Below are positions 8,166 to 16,041 of a stretch of DNA of 64,000 bases, in pieces. The number at the start of each line of letters is the position of its first letter. Within the stretch, counting starts at the first letter, position 1. Below the pieces are notes generated by a model that did not search any database, was not told the origin of the DNA, and saw nothing but the letters and a program-made list of their open reading frames with translations. Both the position numbers and the translations under genes were made by a program. Source of the DNA: Streptomyces sp. SAT1 (GTDB lineage: Bacteria; Actinomycetota; Actinomycetes; Streptomycetales; Streptomycetaceae); the NCBI RefSeq assembly GCF_001654495.1, contig NZ_CP015849.1, positions 4,191,501 to 4,255,500 of the forward strand. The letters run 5' to 3'.

Positions 8166-9494
8166 TCACGCCCCCAGCAGGCTCTGCCCGCACACGCGGA
8201 CGACCTGGCCGTTGACCGCGCCGGAGCCCGGGTGGGCGAGCCAGGCGGTGGTCTCGGCGACGTCGACGGGCAGACCGCCCTGGGCGAGGGAGTTCATCCG
8301 GCGGCCCGCCTCGCGGATGAGCAGCGGGACGGCGGCGGTCATCTTCGTCTCGATGAAGCCGGGCGCGACCGCGTTCACCGTGACCCCGTGCCGCTCGCGC
8401 GCGTGCGGTGCGAGGGCGCGGACCAGTCCGGCGACGCCCGCCTTGGAGGCGCCGTAGTTGGTCTGGCCCGCGTTCCCGGCCAGGCCCGCGATGGAGGCGG
8501 TGGCCACGATCCGGCCGCCGGGGCGCAGGGCGCCGGCCGCGAGCAGCGTGTCGGTGGTGCGCAGCACACTCGCCAGGTTGACGTCCAGGACCTGGCCCCA
8601 GCGTGCGGCGGACATGTTGACCAGGCGCCGGTCGCGGGTGATGCCCGCGTTGTGGATCAGTATGTCGAGGCCGTCGGGCAGCGCGGCGGCGATCCGCTCG
8701 CCCGCGTCGGCGGCGGTGATGTCCAGGGCGAGGGCGGTGCCGCCGAGGCGGCCGGCGACCGCGCGGGCGTCGGCCTCGGCGGCCGGGACGTCCAGGACGA
8801 CGACCTCGGCGCCGTCCCGGGCGAGGGTCTCGGCCACGGCCGCGCCGATGCCGCGCGCGCCGCCGGTGACGAGGGCGGTGCGCCCGGCGAGCGGCTGCCC
8901 CGGGGCACCGGCGGTCCGCTCGTCGCGGGGGCGGCCCGCGTCCGGCCCGGCGACGTGGACCACCTGGCCGCTGACGTACGCCGACCTGGGGGAGAGCAGG
9001 AAGTCCAGGGTGGTCCCGGCGGCTTCGGCGTCGGTGAGCCGGACGAGGTTGACGGTGCGGCCCCGGCCGATCTCCTTGCCGAGCGAGCGGGTGAAGCCCT
9101 CCAGCGCCTGCTGGGCGGCGGCCTGGTGGTGGTCGTCCGGGTCGAGCGGGGCGCCGAGCACGACCACGCGCCCGCTCGTGGCGAGCGTGCGCACCACCGG
9201 GTGGAGGGCGGCGTGCACCGCGCCGAGCCCGTCGACGTCTTGGACGCCGGTCGCGTCCAGGACCACGGCCGCCGGATCGCGGTCGCCGGGGGCGCCGAGG
9301 GGCAGGCCGGTGCGGGCGAGCACCGGGCCGGGACCGAGCGCGGACTTCCCGGCCGTCAGGTGCAGCAGCGGGCCGTCGAGCGCGGGGCGCCCGGCTGACC
9401 AGCGGCGCAGCGGCGCGGGCCGGGGCAGTCCCAGGCGCCGGGTCAGGAAGCGGCCGGGCGCGGTGCCGGTGAAGCGCAGATAACGGTCGGCCAT
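8166..9494 (-). CDS. fabG: High-molecular-weight 3-oxoacyl-ACP/CoA reductase (FabG4-like)
   Basis: The 442-residue protein has an N-terminal flavodoxin-like or degenerate Rossmann half (1-200) with no clear cofactor motif, and a C-terminal classical SDR domain starting at LVTGGARGIGAAVAETLA. The SDR half has NAG (HNAGITRD), the catalytic Ser in TASIAG, and Y-x-x-x-K in YGASKAG. The double-length plan is that of actinobacterial FabG4, which reduces 3-oxoacyl-CoA with NADH, not the 250-residue FabG of fatty-acid synthase. It is first in an operon with the MaoC dehydratase and divergent from the thiolase across an 86-bp gap holding two palindromes. Confidence 0.92.
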   Translation of the reverse strand: MADRYLRFTGTAPGRFLTRRLGLPRPAPLRRWSAGRPALDGPLLHLTAGKSALGPGPVLARTGLPLGAPGDRDPAAVVLDATGVQDVDGLGAVHAALHPVVRTLATSGRVVVLGAPLDPDDHHQAAAQQALEGFTRSLGKEIGRGRTVNLVRLTDAEAAGTTLDFLLSPRSAYVSGQVVHVAGPDAGRPRDERTAGAPGQPLAGRTALVTGGARGIGAAVAETLARDGAEVVVLDVPAAEADARAVAGRLGGTALALDITAADAGERIAAALPDGLDILIHNAGITRDRRLVNMSAARWGQVLDVNLASVLRTTDTLLAAGALRPGGRIVATASIAGLAGNAGQTNYGASKAGVAGLVRALAPHARERHGVTVNAVAPGFIETKMTAAVPLLIREAGRRMNSLAQGGLPVDVAETTAWLAHPGSGAVNGQVVRVCGQSLLGA

Positions 9495-9521
9495 GTGCCG
9501 TCTCCCACGGGTCGCAAGTGC

Positions 9522-9550
9522 TTACTGTGGAGTAAGGTTACCGGGGGTAA
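9522..9550. promoter_or_regulatory. Double palindrome operator candidate in the FabG/thiolase divergent promoter
   Basis: TTACT-GTGG-AGTAA occupies 9522-9535 and TTACC-GGG-GGTAA occupies 9538-9550. Both are perfect inverted repeats with related half-sites (TTACY/RGTAA) separated by 2 bp, inside the 86-bp gap between two divergent start codons. One regulator dimer per palindrome could switch both directions. The nearby TetR protein is the obvious candidate binder, but this is untested. Confidence 0.6.
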
Positions 9551-9580
9551 TGCTACGTCACGGGTGAGGAGAAGGTCGAG

Positions 9581-10873
9581 ATGAGTCCTCTTCGGACCGA
9601 GTCGCGCGGCATCCGGCGGGTGGCGGTCGTCGGCGGTGCGCGCATCCCCTTCGCCCGCTCCGACGGCCCGTACGCCACCGCCGGTGACCAGGAGATGCTG
9701 ACCGCCGCGCTGGACGGCCTCGTCGAGCGGTACGGACTCCAGGAACCGGGCGCGGTGGGCGAGTTCGTGGCCGGGGCGGTCCTCAAGCACAGCCGCGACT
9801 TCAACCTGGCCCGCGAGACCGTCCTCGGCTCGCGGCTGGACGCGCGCACCCCCGCCTACGACATCCAGCAGGCGTGCGGCACCGGTCTCCAGGCGGTGAT
9901 CGCCGCCGCCAACAAGATCGCGCTGGGCCAGACCGAGTCGGCGGTCGCGGGCGGCGCGGACACCGCGAGCGACGCGCCGCTGGGCGTCAACGACGAGCTG
10001 CGCCGCATCCTGCTCGCCGCCCGCCGCGCCCGGACGACCGCCGCCCGGCTCAAGGCCCTCGCCGGGATCCGGCCCCGCCACCTGGTGCCCGACATCCCGC
10101 GCAACGCCGAGCCGCGCACCGGCCTGTCCATGGGCGAGCACGCCGCCGTGACCGCCCGCGCCTGGGGCATCGGCCGCGAGGCGCAGGACGCGCTGGCGGC
10201 AGCCAGCCACCAGCGGCTCGCCGCCGCCTACGACCGGGGCTTCTTCCAGGACCTCGTGGTCCCCTTCCGCGGCCTGGAGCGCGACCAGAACCTGCGTCCC
10301 GGCTCCACGGTGGAGAAACTCGCCGCGCTCAAGCCGGTGTTCGGCCTGGACCGGCCCGGCGCGACGATGACCGCGGGCAACTCCACGCCCCTGACGGACG
10401 GCGCGGCCACGGTCCTGCTGGCGTCCGAGGAGTGGGCGCGCGCCCGTGGCCTGGAACCCCTCGCCTATCTGACGGCGTACGAGACGGCCGCCGTCGACTT
10501 CGTACGCGGTGATGTCGCCGAGGGCGAGGACGGGCTGCTGATGGCACCGGCGTACGCCGTCCCGCGCATGCTGGAGCGCGCCGGGCTCGGCATCGAGGAC
10601 TTCGACCTGGTCGAGATCCACGAGGCGTTCGCCTCCCAGGTGCTGGCCACCCTGGCCGCCTGGGAGAAGCGCGGGCTGGTCCCGGTCGACCGCGACCGCC
10701 TCAACGTCGCCGGGTCCTCCCTCGCCACCGGGCACCCCTTCGCCGCCACCGGCGCCCGCATCGTGGCGACCCTGGCCCGCCTGCTCGCCGAGCGCGAGGG
10801 CCCCGCCCGCGGCCTGATCTCCGTCTGCGCGGCCGGCGGCCAGGGCGTGACGGCGATCCTGGAACGCGCCTGA
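9581..10873 (+). CDS. Acetyl-CoA C-acyltransferase (thiolase, FadA2/FadI-like)
   Basis: The 430-residue thiolase has the nucleophilic Cys99 in QQACGTGLQ, an EIHEAFA motif, the catalytic His in GHPFAATGAR and the second catalytic Cys in CAAGGQG. All active-site residues are present. It cleaves 3-oxoacyl-CoA with CoA, or runs in reverse. GTGAGGAGAAGG just upstream gives a strong ribosome site for ATG 9581. It is divergent from the FabG/MaoC pair, and together the three could perform the dehydratase/hydratase, dehydrogenase/reductase and thiolase steps of one acyl cycle. No acyl-CoA dehydrogenase is in the window. Confidence 0.94.
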   Translation: MSPLRTESRGIRRVAVVGGARIPFARSDGPYATAGDQEMLTAALDGLVERYGLQEPGAVGEFVAGAVLKHSRDFNLARETVLGSRLDARTPAYDIQQACGTGLQAVIAAANKIALGQTESAVAGGADTASDAPLGVNDELRRILLAARRARTTAARLKALAGIRPRHLVPDIPRNAEPRTGLSMGEHAAVTARAWGIGREAQDALAAASHQRLAAAYDRGFFQDLVVPFRGLERDQNLRPGSTVEKLAALKPVFGLDRPGATMTAGNSTPLTDGAATVLLASEEWARARGLEPLAYLTAYETAAVDFVRGDVAEGEDGLLMAPAYAVPRMLERAGLGIEDFDLVEIHEAFASQVLATLAAWEKRGLVPVDRDRLNVAGSSLATGHPFAATGARIVATLARLLAEREGPARGLISVCAAGGQGVTAILERA

Positions 10874-10985
10874 GCCCCGGGCAGCCGCCCGAGCGGGGCC
10901 ACTTGAGCCGAGCCACTGCCGCCGGGCGGTCCTGCGCGACTTCTCCCACGAGGCGGAGGCGTGGTACGGGAGCTGAGCGGCGGGG

Positions 10986-12293
10986 TTACGGGGCCGGGGC
11001 GGCGTCCGCGGAGCCCACACCGTCCGGGACCTCCGGGCCGGGCGAGGTGTGCAGGGCATCCGGGGCGTGTGGGGCCTGCGGGGCGTGTGGGGCTTGGGGG
11101 GCGTGCGGAGCCTCCGGAACGCCCGGACCGTAGGAATCCTCCGGCGTGTCCGGGACCGCCGAAGACTCAGGCGGTACGGCGGGCACCGGCGGCACGGACG
11201 GCGCCGGAGGCGCGAACGGCCGCGGCGGCCCACTCGGCCTGCGCGGCACCGGATCCGGCCCCGAGCCGGACACCCCCGAACCGGACAGCCCCGCTCCTGA
11301 CACCCCCGCCCCTGACACCCCCGCGCTCAAGACTTCCGCGCCCGGCCCAGCCGCCCCCGGCAACCCCGCACTCAGCCCCACCGCCCCCGCCGCCCCCGGC
11401 ACCCCCTCCAGCCCGCGGCAGCACTCCATCACCGTCTCCGCGAAAGCGCGGGCCAGCGGGGACAGGGCGTCCCAGCGGCGGACCGCCCAGCCGACGGTGA
11501 GGGGGCGCAGGGCGGGGACGGGGATGAGGCGGAGGGGGCTGGAGGGGGTGGTGTGGCCGGGGAGGGCGGGGACGACCGCGCGGCCCACGCCCAGCTCGGC
11601 GAGGAGGAAGGCGGTGTCCCAGTCGGCGACGCTGGTGTCGGAGCCGAAGCGGACGCCCAGCTCGGCGCAGGCGGCGTCGAGGTGGGCGGCGGAGGTGGAG
11701 TTCGGCGGGAGCCGGATCAGCCGCAGCTCCCGCAGCTCGGCCGCGTCCACGGACGTACGGGCCGCCAGCGGGTCCTCGGCGCGCAGCGCGAGCACCCACG
11801 GCAGGTCGAGGACACCGCGCTGCTCGATGCCGCGCACCGGCGCGCCCAGCGTGACCCAGGCGAGGTCCAGCTCGCCGCCGCCGAGCGCGTCGAAGCAGCC
11901 CCGGCTCGAACTCTCCGTGAAGAACTCCAGGTTGACCTTGGGATACCGGCGGCGGAAGGCGACGACCGCGTCCGCCATGAAGTGCCGTACGGTCGTCGCG
12001 CCGGTCGCGATCCGCACCGAGCCGGTCTCCCCCTCGGTGAGATCCCGCAGCCGCCGCAGCGCGCCGTCGAGACCGGCCAGCGACTCGGCGGCGGCCGTCC
12101 GCAGGATGCGTCCGGCCTCGGTGGGCGCGACCCCGCGCGGCTGGCGTTCCAGCAGGCTGACGCCGGCCTCCCGCTCCAGCCGTTTGACGTGCTGGCTCAC
12201 CGCCGACTGGGTGCAGCCGAGGTCGCGGGCCACGGCGCTGAGGTTGCCCGCCCGGCACACGGCGACGAACACCCGCAGATCATCGAGAGTCAC
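10986..12293 (-). CDS. LysR-family regulator with a long Pro/Ala/Gly-rich tail
   Basis: The 435-residue protein has a standard LysR HTH (residues 1-60, VAVCRAGNLSAVARDLGCTQ) and an effector domain to about residue 300. About 130 further residues are low-complexity, with repeats such as AGVSG/SGSG and PHAPQAPHAPQAP. LysR proteins normally end near residue 300, so the tail is an addition, and its DNA is a run of short repeats. It is not obviously a second domain. The gene is convergent with the thiolase and has a perfect palindrome about 32 bp upstream of its start that may be an autoregulatory site. Its targets are unknown. Confidence 0.88.
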   Translation of the reverse strand: MTLDDLRVFVAVCRAGNLSAVARDLGCTQSAVSQHVKRLEREAGVSLLERQPRGVAPTEAGRILRTAAAESLAGLDGALRRLRDLTEGETGSVRIATGATTVRHFMADAVVAFRRRYPKVNLEFFTESSSRGCFDALGGGELDLAWVTLGAPVRGIEQRGVLDLPWVLALRAEDPLAARTSVDAAELRELRLIRLPPNSTSAAHLDAACAELGVRFGSDTSVADWDTAFLLAELGVGRAVVPALPGHTTPSSPLRLIPVPALRPLTVGWAVRRWDALSPLARAFAETVMECCRGLEGVPGAAGAVGLSAGLPGAAGPGAEVLSAGVSGAGVSGAGLSGSGVSGSGPDPVPRRPSGPPRPFAPPAPSVPPVPAVPPESSAVPDTPEDSYGPGVPEAPHAPQAPHAPQAPHAPDALHTSPGPEVPDGVGSADAAPAP

Positions 12294-12324
12294 GCGGACA
12301 AGCTAGCCCAGCGGCCGGCAACAC

Positions 12325-12340
12325 CCAAGCAATTGCTTGG
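12325..12340. promoter_or_regulatory. Perfect 16-bp palindrome upstream of the LysR gene
   Basis: CCAAGCAATTGCTTGG is a perfect inverted repeat 32 bp before the LysR start. LysR proteins commonly bind dyads near their own promoter, so this is a likely autoregulatory site. No divergent gene exists here, only the end of the cold-shock gene. Confidence 0.55.
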
Positions 12341-12516
12341 AGATGGGCAGACATTCCCAGGATTGACTGGGCCCTGTCCGCGTACGACGATCTTTGCGGG
12401 GCCCAGGGCGGCAACCCGCCCCACCTCGCGGGGATCCGGACCCGAGGCGGGGTGCGGTGGGTGCCGACCCGCCCCGAGGCGGAGGGCGCCGGGGCGGAAA
12501 AGGGCGGAAAAGGGCA

Positions 12517-12547
12517 GGAGCCCCGTCGCCGGATGGCGTGGGGCTCC
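12517..12547 (-). terminator. Terminator of the cold-shock gene
   Basis: GGAGCCCC (12517-12524) pairs with GGGGCTCC (12540-12547), with a further CGCC/GGCG inner stem. On the minus strand the hairpin is followed by T-rich sequence (complement of the GGAAAAGGG repeats), which fits intrinsic termination about 40 bp after the stop codon. Confidence 0.7.
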
Positions 12548-12587
12548 TTGGGTACTGCAATCAGAACGGTTACTGCGCGCGCGACGC

Positions 12588-12791
12588 TCAGACCGGGGTG
12601 ACGTTCTCCGCCTGCGGGCCCTTCGGGCCCTGGGTGACGTCGAAGGACACCTGCTGGTTCTCTTCGAGAGAGCGGAAACCGGTGGCGTTGATCGCGGAGT
12701 AGTGAACGAAGACGTCGGGGCCGCCGCCTTCCTGGGCAATGAAGCCAAAGCCCTTTTCGGCGTTGAACCACTTCACGGTTCCGGTAGCCAT
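12588..12791 (-). CDS. Cold-shock protein (CspA family)
   Basis: The 67-residue single cold-shock domain has the RNA-binding motifs KGFGFI (RNP1) and VFVHY (RNP2) in the expected places. Such proteins bind single-stranded RNA or DNA and loosen RNA structure. The product begins MATGTVKWFN, the family-standard start, and AAGGAGGG sits just upstream of the ATG. The gene is monocistronic, with its own terminator. The bases upstream (to about 12950) are clearly less GC-rich than the surroundings and look like the long leader typical of csp genes. Confidence 0.96.
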   Translation of the reverse strand: MATGTVKWFNAEKGFGFIAQEGGGPDVFVHYSAINATGFRSLEENQQVSFDVTQGPKGPQAENVTPV

Positions 12792-13173
12792 AAGCCCTCC
12801 TTGGGCTCAAAGGGTCGCCCTGCTCCAGAACCTGCAAATGTGAAAACGATATCGCCGCACAACTGCATACGTCTGAAAACGACCAGAGCCCGCGGTTACA
12901 TGCTCCGCAGGCTCTGTACTGCAAGGGAAACCAAAACTGCAACTTGGTGGCGAGCCTAGCATGCGGGCCCCCGAACGCAATAGAGGCCAAGATCACGTCA
13001 CCCGGATGTTTGAAAGCTCTGGTCAGAGGTTGACACAAACGGACGCAAACGGTCGGTGGACGGCAGGTGACGGCAGGGCCGACCGGGTGATCCGCCCCCC
13101 GAGCGGGGCCCCGCGCCCCGGCGGCCGAGGGGGTGGCGGCAGCGCCCCGGCGACCAGGGTCTAGTCTCGCGAT
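12792..13173. other. Leader of the cold-shock gene and mqnA upstream region
   Basis: There is no gene in these 380 bases. The left part (12792 to about 12950) reads on the minus strand as a low-GC leader and promoter region of the cold-shock gene, with TTGCAG occurring twice. The right part precedes mqnA and holds TTGACA (13030-13035), two AAACGG copies, and the TAGTCT element used by mqnA. Confidence 0.5.
13162..13167 (+). promoter_or_regulatory. -10 hexamer of a probable leaderless promoter (mqnA)
   Basis: TAGTCT lies exactly 6 nt before the GTG start at 13174, with no ribosome site present. mqnA is therefore probably transcribed from its start codon and has its own promoter. Confidence 0.5.
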
Positions 13174-14022
13174 GTGGACAATTCTCGCACCCGGCCGCGT
13201 GTCGGCCACATCCAGTTCCTCAACTGCCTGCCCCTGTACTGGGGGCTCGCGAGAACGGGCACGCTCCTCGATTTCGATCTCCGCAAGGACACCCCGGACA
13301 AGCTCAGCGAGCAGCTCGTCCGCGGCGAGCTGGACATCGCCCCGGTCACCCTCGTGGAGTTCCTCAAGAACGCGGACGATCTGCTGGCCTTTCCCGACAT
13401 CGCCGTGGGCTGCGACGGCCCGGTGATGTCCTGCGTGATCGTCTCGCAGGTCCCGCTCGACCGGCTCGACGGCGCCCGGGTTGCCCTCGGTTCGACCTCC
13501 CGCACCTCGGTGCGCCTGGCCCAGCTGCTCCTGGCCGAGCGGTACGGGGTGAGCCCGGACTACTACACCTGCCCGCCCGACCTGAGCCTGATGATGCAGG
13601 AGGCGGACGCGGCGGTCCTCATCGGCGACGCGGCGCTGCGCGCCAACCTCCACGACGGCCCCCGCTACGGCCTCGACGTGCACGACCTCGGCCAGCTGTG
13701 GAAGGAGTGGACGGGCCTGCCGTTCGTCTTCGCCGTCTGGGCCGCGCGCCGCGACTACGCCGAGCGCGAGCCGCGCATCACCCGCAAGGTGCACGAGGCG
13801 TTCCTCGCCTCCCGCGACCTCTCCCTGGAGGAGGTCCACAAGGTCGCCGAGCAGGCGGCCCGCTGGGAGTCCTTCGACGAGCCGGTCCTGGAGAGCTACT
13901 TCACCACCCTCGACTTCAGCTTCGGCGCCCCGCAGCTCAAGGCGGTCGAGGAGTTCGCCCGCCGGGTCGGCCCCACGACGGGCTTCCCCGCGGACGTGAA
14001 GGTCGACCTGCTGGACCTCTGA
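13174..14022 (+). CDS. mqnA: Chorismate dehydratase MqnA
   Basis: The 282-residue protein starts the futalosine pathway by removing water from chorismate to give 3-[(1-carboxyvinyl)oxy]benzoate. It has the periplasmic-binding-protein-like MqnA fold signatures: VGHIQFLNCLPLYWGL at the N-terminus, GELDIAPVTLVEFL, ALGSTSRTSVRLAQLLL and LIGDAALRAN. WTGLPFVFAVWAAR near residue 190 is also conserved. Length is normal. The GTG start has a -10 hexamer 6 nt upstream. The receptor kinase gene follows 141 bp later, then mqnC. Confidence 0.96.
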   Translation: MDNSRTRPRVGHIQFLNCLPLYWGLARTGTLLDFDLRKDTPDKLSEQLVRGELDIAPVTLVEFLKNADDLLAFPDIAVGCDGPVMSCVIVSQVPLDRLDGARVALGSTSRTSVRLAQLLLAERYGVSPDYYTCPPDLSLMMQEADAAVLIGDAALRANLHDGPRYGLDVHDLGQLWKEWTGLPFVFAVWAARRDYAEREPRITRKVHEAFLASRDLSLEEVHKVAEQAARWESFDEPVLESYFTTLDFSFGAPQLKAVEEFARRVGPTTGFPADVKVDLLDL

Positions 14023-14163
14023 CGACCGGCCCCGCCCGCCCCGCCCTCCCGAGGGCCCCGGCGCCCCGCCCCGCGACCCGCCCCCCGGCACTACGCTGCC
14101 GCCAGGGCCGGGATCCGGAATCCGGCGCACGGGCACACGGGGGACACGGGGGAGGGGACCGCC

Positions 14164-15918
14164 ATGCAGCCGCTCGCACACGACGAGCCCGCTGCCGTGG
14201 GGCCCTACCGGCTGCTCGGCCGGCTGGGCTCCGGCGGCATGGGCCGCGTCTATCTGGGCCGCAGTCCCGGCGGCCGCACGGTCGCGGTGAAGATCGTGCA
14301 CCCGCACTTCGCGCTCGACGAGGAGTTCCGCGCCCGCTTCCGGCGCGAGGTCTCCGCCGCGCGCCGGGTCGGCGGTGCCTGGACCGCGCCCGTCCTGGAC
14401 GCCGACCCCGAGGCGGCCGTGCCCTGGGTGGCCACCGCCTACGCGGCCGGACCCTCCCTGGCCGCCGCCGTCGCGCACGGCGGCCCGCTGCCCGCGCACA
14501 CCGCGCGGGTGCTGGCCGCGGGCCTGGCGGAGGCGCTGGCCGCGGTGCACGACCTGGGCCTGGTGCACCGGGACGTCAAGCCGTCCAACGTGCTGCTCAC
14601 CCTCGACGGCCCGGTGCTGATCGACTTCGGCATCGCCCGCGCCACCGACGGCACCGCCTCCCTGACCTCCACCGGCGTCTCCATCGGCTCGCCCGGCTAC
14701 ATGGCGCCCGAGCAGATCCTCGGCAAGGCCGTCACCGGCGCGGCGGACGTCTTCTCGCTGGGCGCGGTCCTCGCGTACGGCGCGATGGGCGCGTCCCCGT
14801 TCCCGGGGGACTCCTCGGCGGCGCTGCTCTACAAGGTCGTCCACGAGGAACCCGAGCTGGACGCCCTGGCCGACGCGGACCTGCGCGCGCTGGCCCGCGC
14901 CTGCCTCGCCAAGGACCCCGCCGCCCGGCCCGCGCCCGGCGAGGTCGCCCGCCGCCTCGCCCCCGAGGGCGCGGCCCGCCTCGTCGCCGGGGGCTGGCTC
15001 CCCGGCGCCCTGGTCGAACAGGTCAGCCGCGGCGCCGTACACCTGCTGAACCTGGAGCCCGCCCCGGACCGGCCCTCGGGCCCGATCGCCTTCACGGCGT
15101 CCGCGCACCCGGCCGAGGGCCCCGCGTCCGGAACGGCCACCGCGCCGCCCGCACCCGCGCCCTCCGTCCCCGAACCCCCGGCCGTCACCGGCGCGTTCGG
15201 CCCGCCGCCCGTGATGCCGGGCACCCCGGGCGCGTCACGCTCCGTCCCCCCGCTGCCGCAGGTCCCCGCGCCCCGCGACGGCGCCCCGCCGCCCCCGGAC
15301 GGCGGGAAGCCGGACGGACCGGCCGGGCCCGGCCGGTTCTCCGTCAGCGTGGCGGCCGGGACGGGACCCGGCAGCGGCGGCCGAGGCCGGAAGCTGAGTT
15401 GCAGTGTGGTGCTGGCGGTCGCCGGGGCGCTGGCCGTGGCGACGACGACCACCGGCGTACTGCTGCTGGACCAGTTCCGCGGCGGGCACAAGGGCGACAG
15501 CGCCGGCACGCCGTCCCCCGGGCGCTCGGCCGCGTCCACGCCCGCGCCCGCCTCCGGCGCCGTGCCCGAGGTCTACGTCGGCACCTGGCGCGGCACCGGC
15601 ACGGTCAGCGCCCTCGGCCAGGACCTGCCCGGCGGCACCTTCACGGTCGTGATCCAGCGGGCCGGTTCCGCGAAGGTGATCGGTTCGGTCACCCAGTCCG
15701 ATCCCCTCGGCGGCGGCTGCGTCGACGTGCTCACCCTGAAGTCGGCCACCGCCGAGGAACTCGTGGCCACCGGCCGCGGCAAGGCCGACAACCCCTCCCA
15801 CTGCGTCCCCGACGCCCACGAGGTCCGCCTGAGCCCGGACGGCACCGACGCGCTGCGCTTCCAGTCCGTCGACCCGAAGGCGGGCAACCCCAAGGCACGT
15901 CTGGAACGGGTGAGCTGA
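14164..15918 (+). CDS. Receptor-type Ser/Thr protein kinase
   Basis: The 584-residue kinase has a Hanks-type domain at residues 12-270: glycine loop LGSGGMGRVYLG, catalytic Lys in TVAVKIV, HRDVKPSN loop, DFG (IDFGIAR) and APE (YMAPEQ). A Pro/Ala-rich linker (about 295-400) leads to one membrane segment at about 410-435, and then an outer domain of about 140 residues with two Cys. There are no PASTA repeats, so it is not the PknB type that senses cell-wall fragments. It lies between mqnA and mqnC on the same strand. Its signal and targets are unknown, though a link to respiration is worth testing. A strong ribosome site (GGGGGAGGGGA) precedes ATG 14164. Confidence 0.94.
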   Translation: MQPLAHDEPAAVGPYRLLGRLGSGGMGRVYLGRSPGGRTVAVKIVHPHFALDEEFRARFRREVSAARRVGGAWTAPVLDADPEAAVPWVATAYAAGPSLAAAVAHGGPLPAHTARVLAAGLAEALAAVHDLGLVHRDVKPSNVLLTLDGPVLIDFGIARATDGTASLTSTGVSIGSPGYMAPEQILGKAVTGAADVFSLGAVLAYGAMGASPFPGDSSAALLYKVVHEEPELDALADADLRALARACLAKDPAARPAPGEVARRLAPEGAARLVAGGWLPGALVEQVSRGAVHLLNLEPAPDRPSGPIAFTASAHPAEGPASGTATAPPAPAPSVPEPPAVTGAFGPPPVMPGTPGASRSVPPLPQVPAPRDGAPPPPDGGKPDGPAGPGRFSVSVAAGTGPGSGGRGRKLSCSVVLAVAGALAVATTTTGVLLLDQFRGGHKGDSAGTPSPGRSAASTPAPASGAVPEVYVGTWRGTGTVSALGQDLPGGTFTVVIQRAGSAKVIGSVTQSDPLGGGCVDVLTLKSATAEELVATGRGKADNPSHCVPDAHEVRLSPDGTDALRFQSVDPKAGNPKARLERVS

Positions 15919-16041
15919 CCGGGCGGCCGTACGGGCTGGCGTCGGCCCGCGGACGGCGCTGGCGTAGGCTGTTTCGGTCCGTCCGATCCACAATCCTCAC
16001 GAATCCTCAAGCTCCTCAGCTCCTCTGCGAAAGGGACGCCG

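Noticed and set aside
12280..15108. A 942-codon minus-strand frame over the cold-shock, mqnA and kinase genes
   Set aside because: It lies opposite three clear genes and its product is low-complexity, as expected of an antisense shadow.
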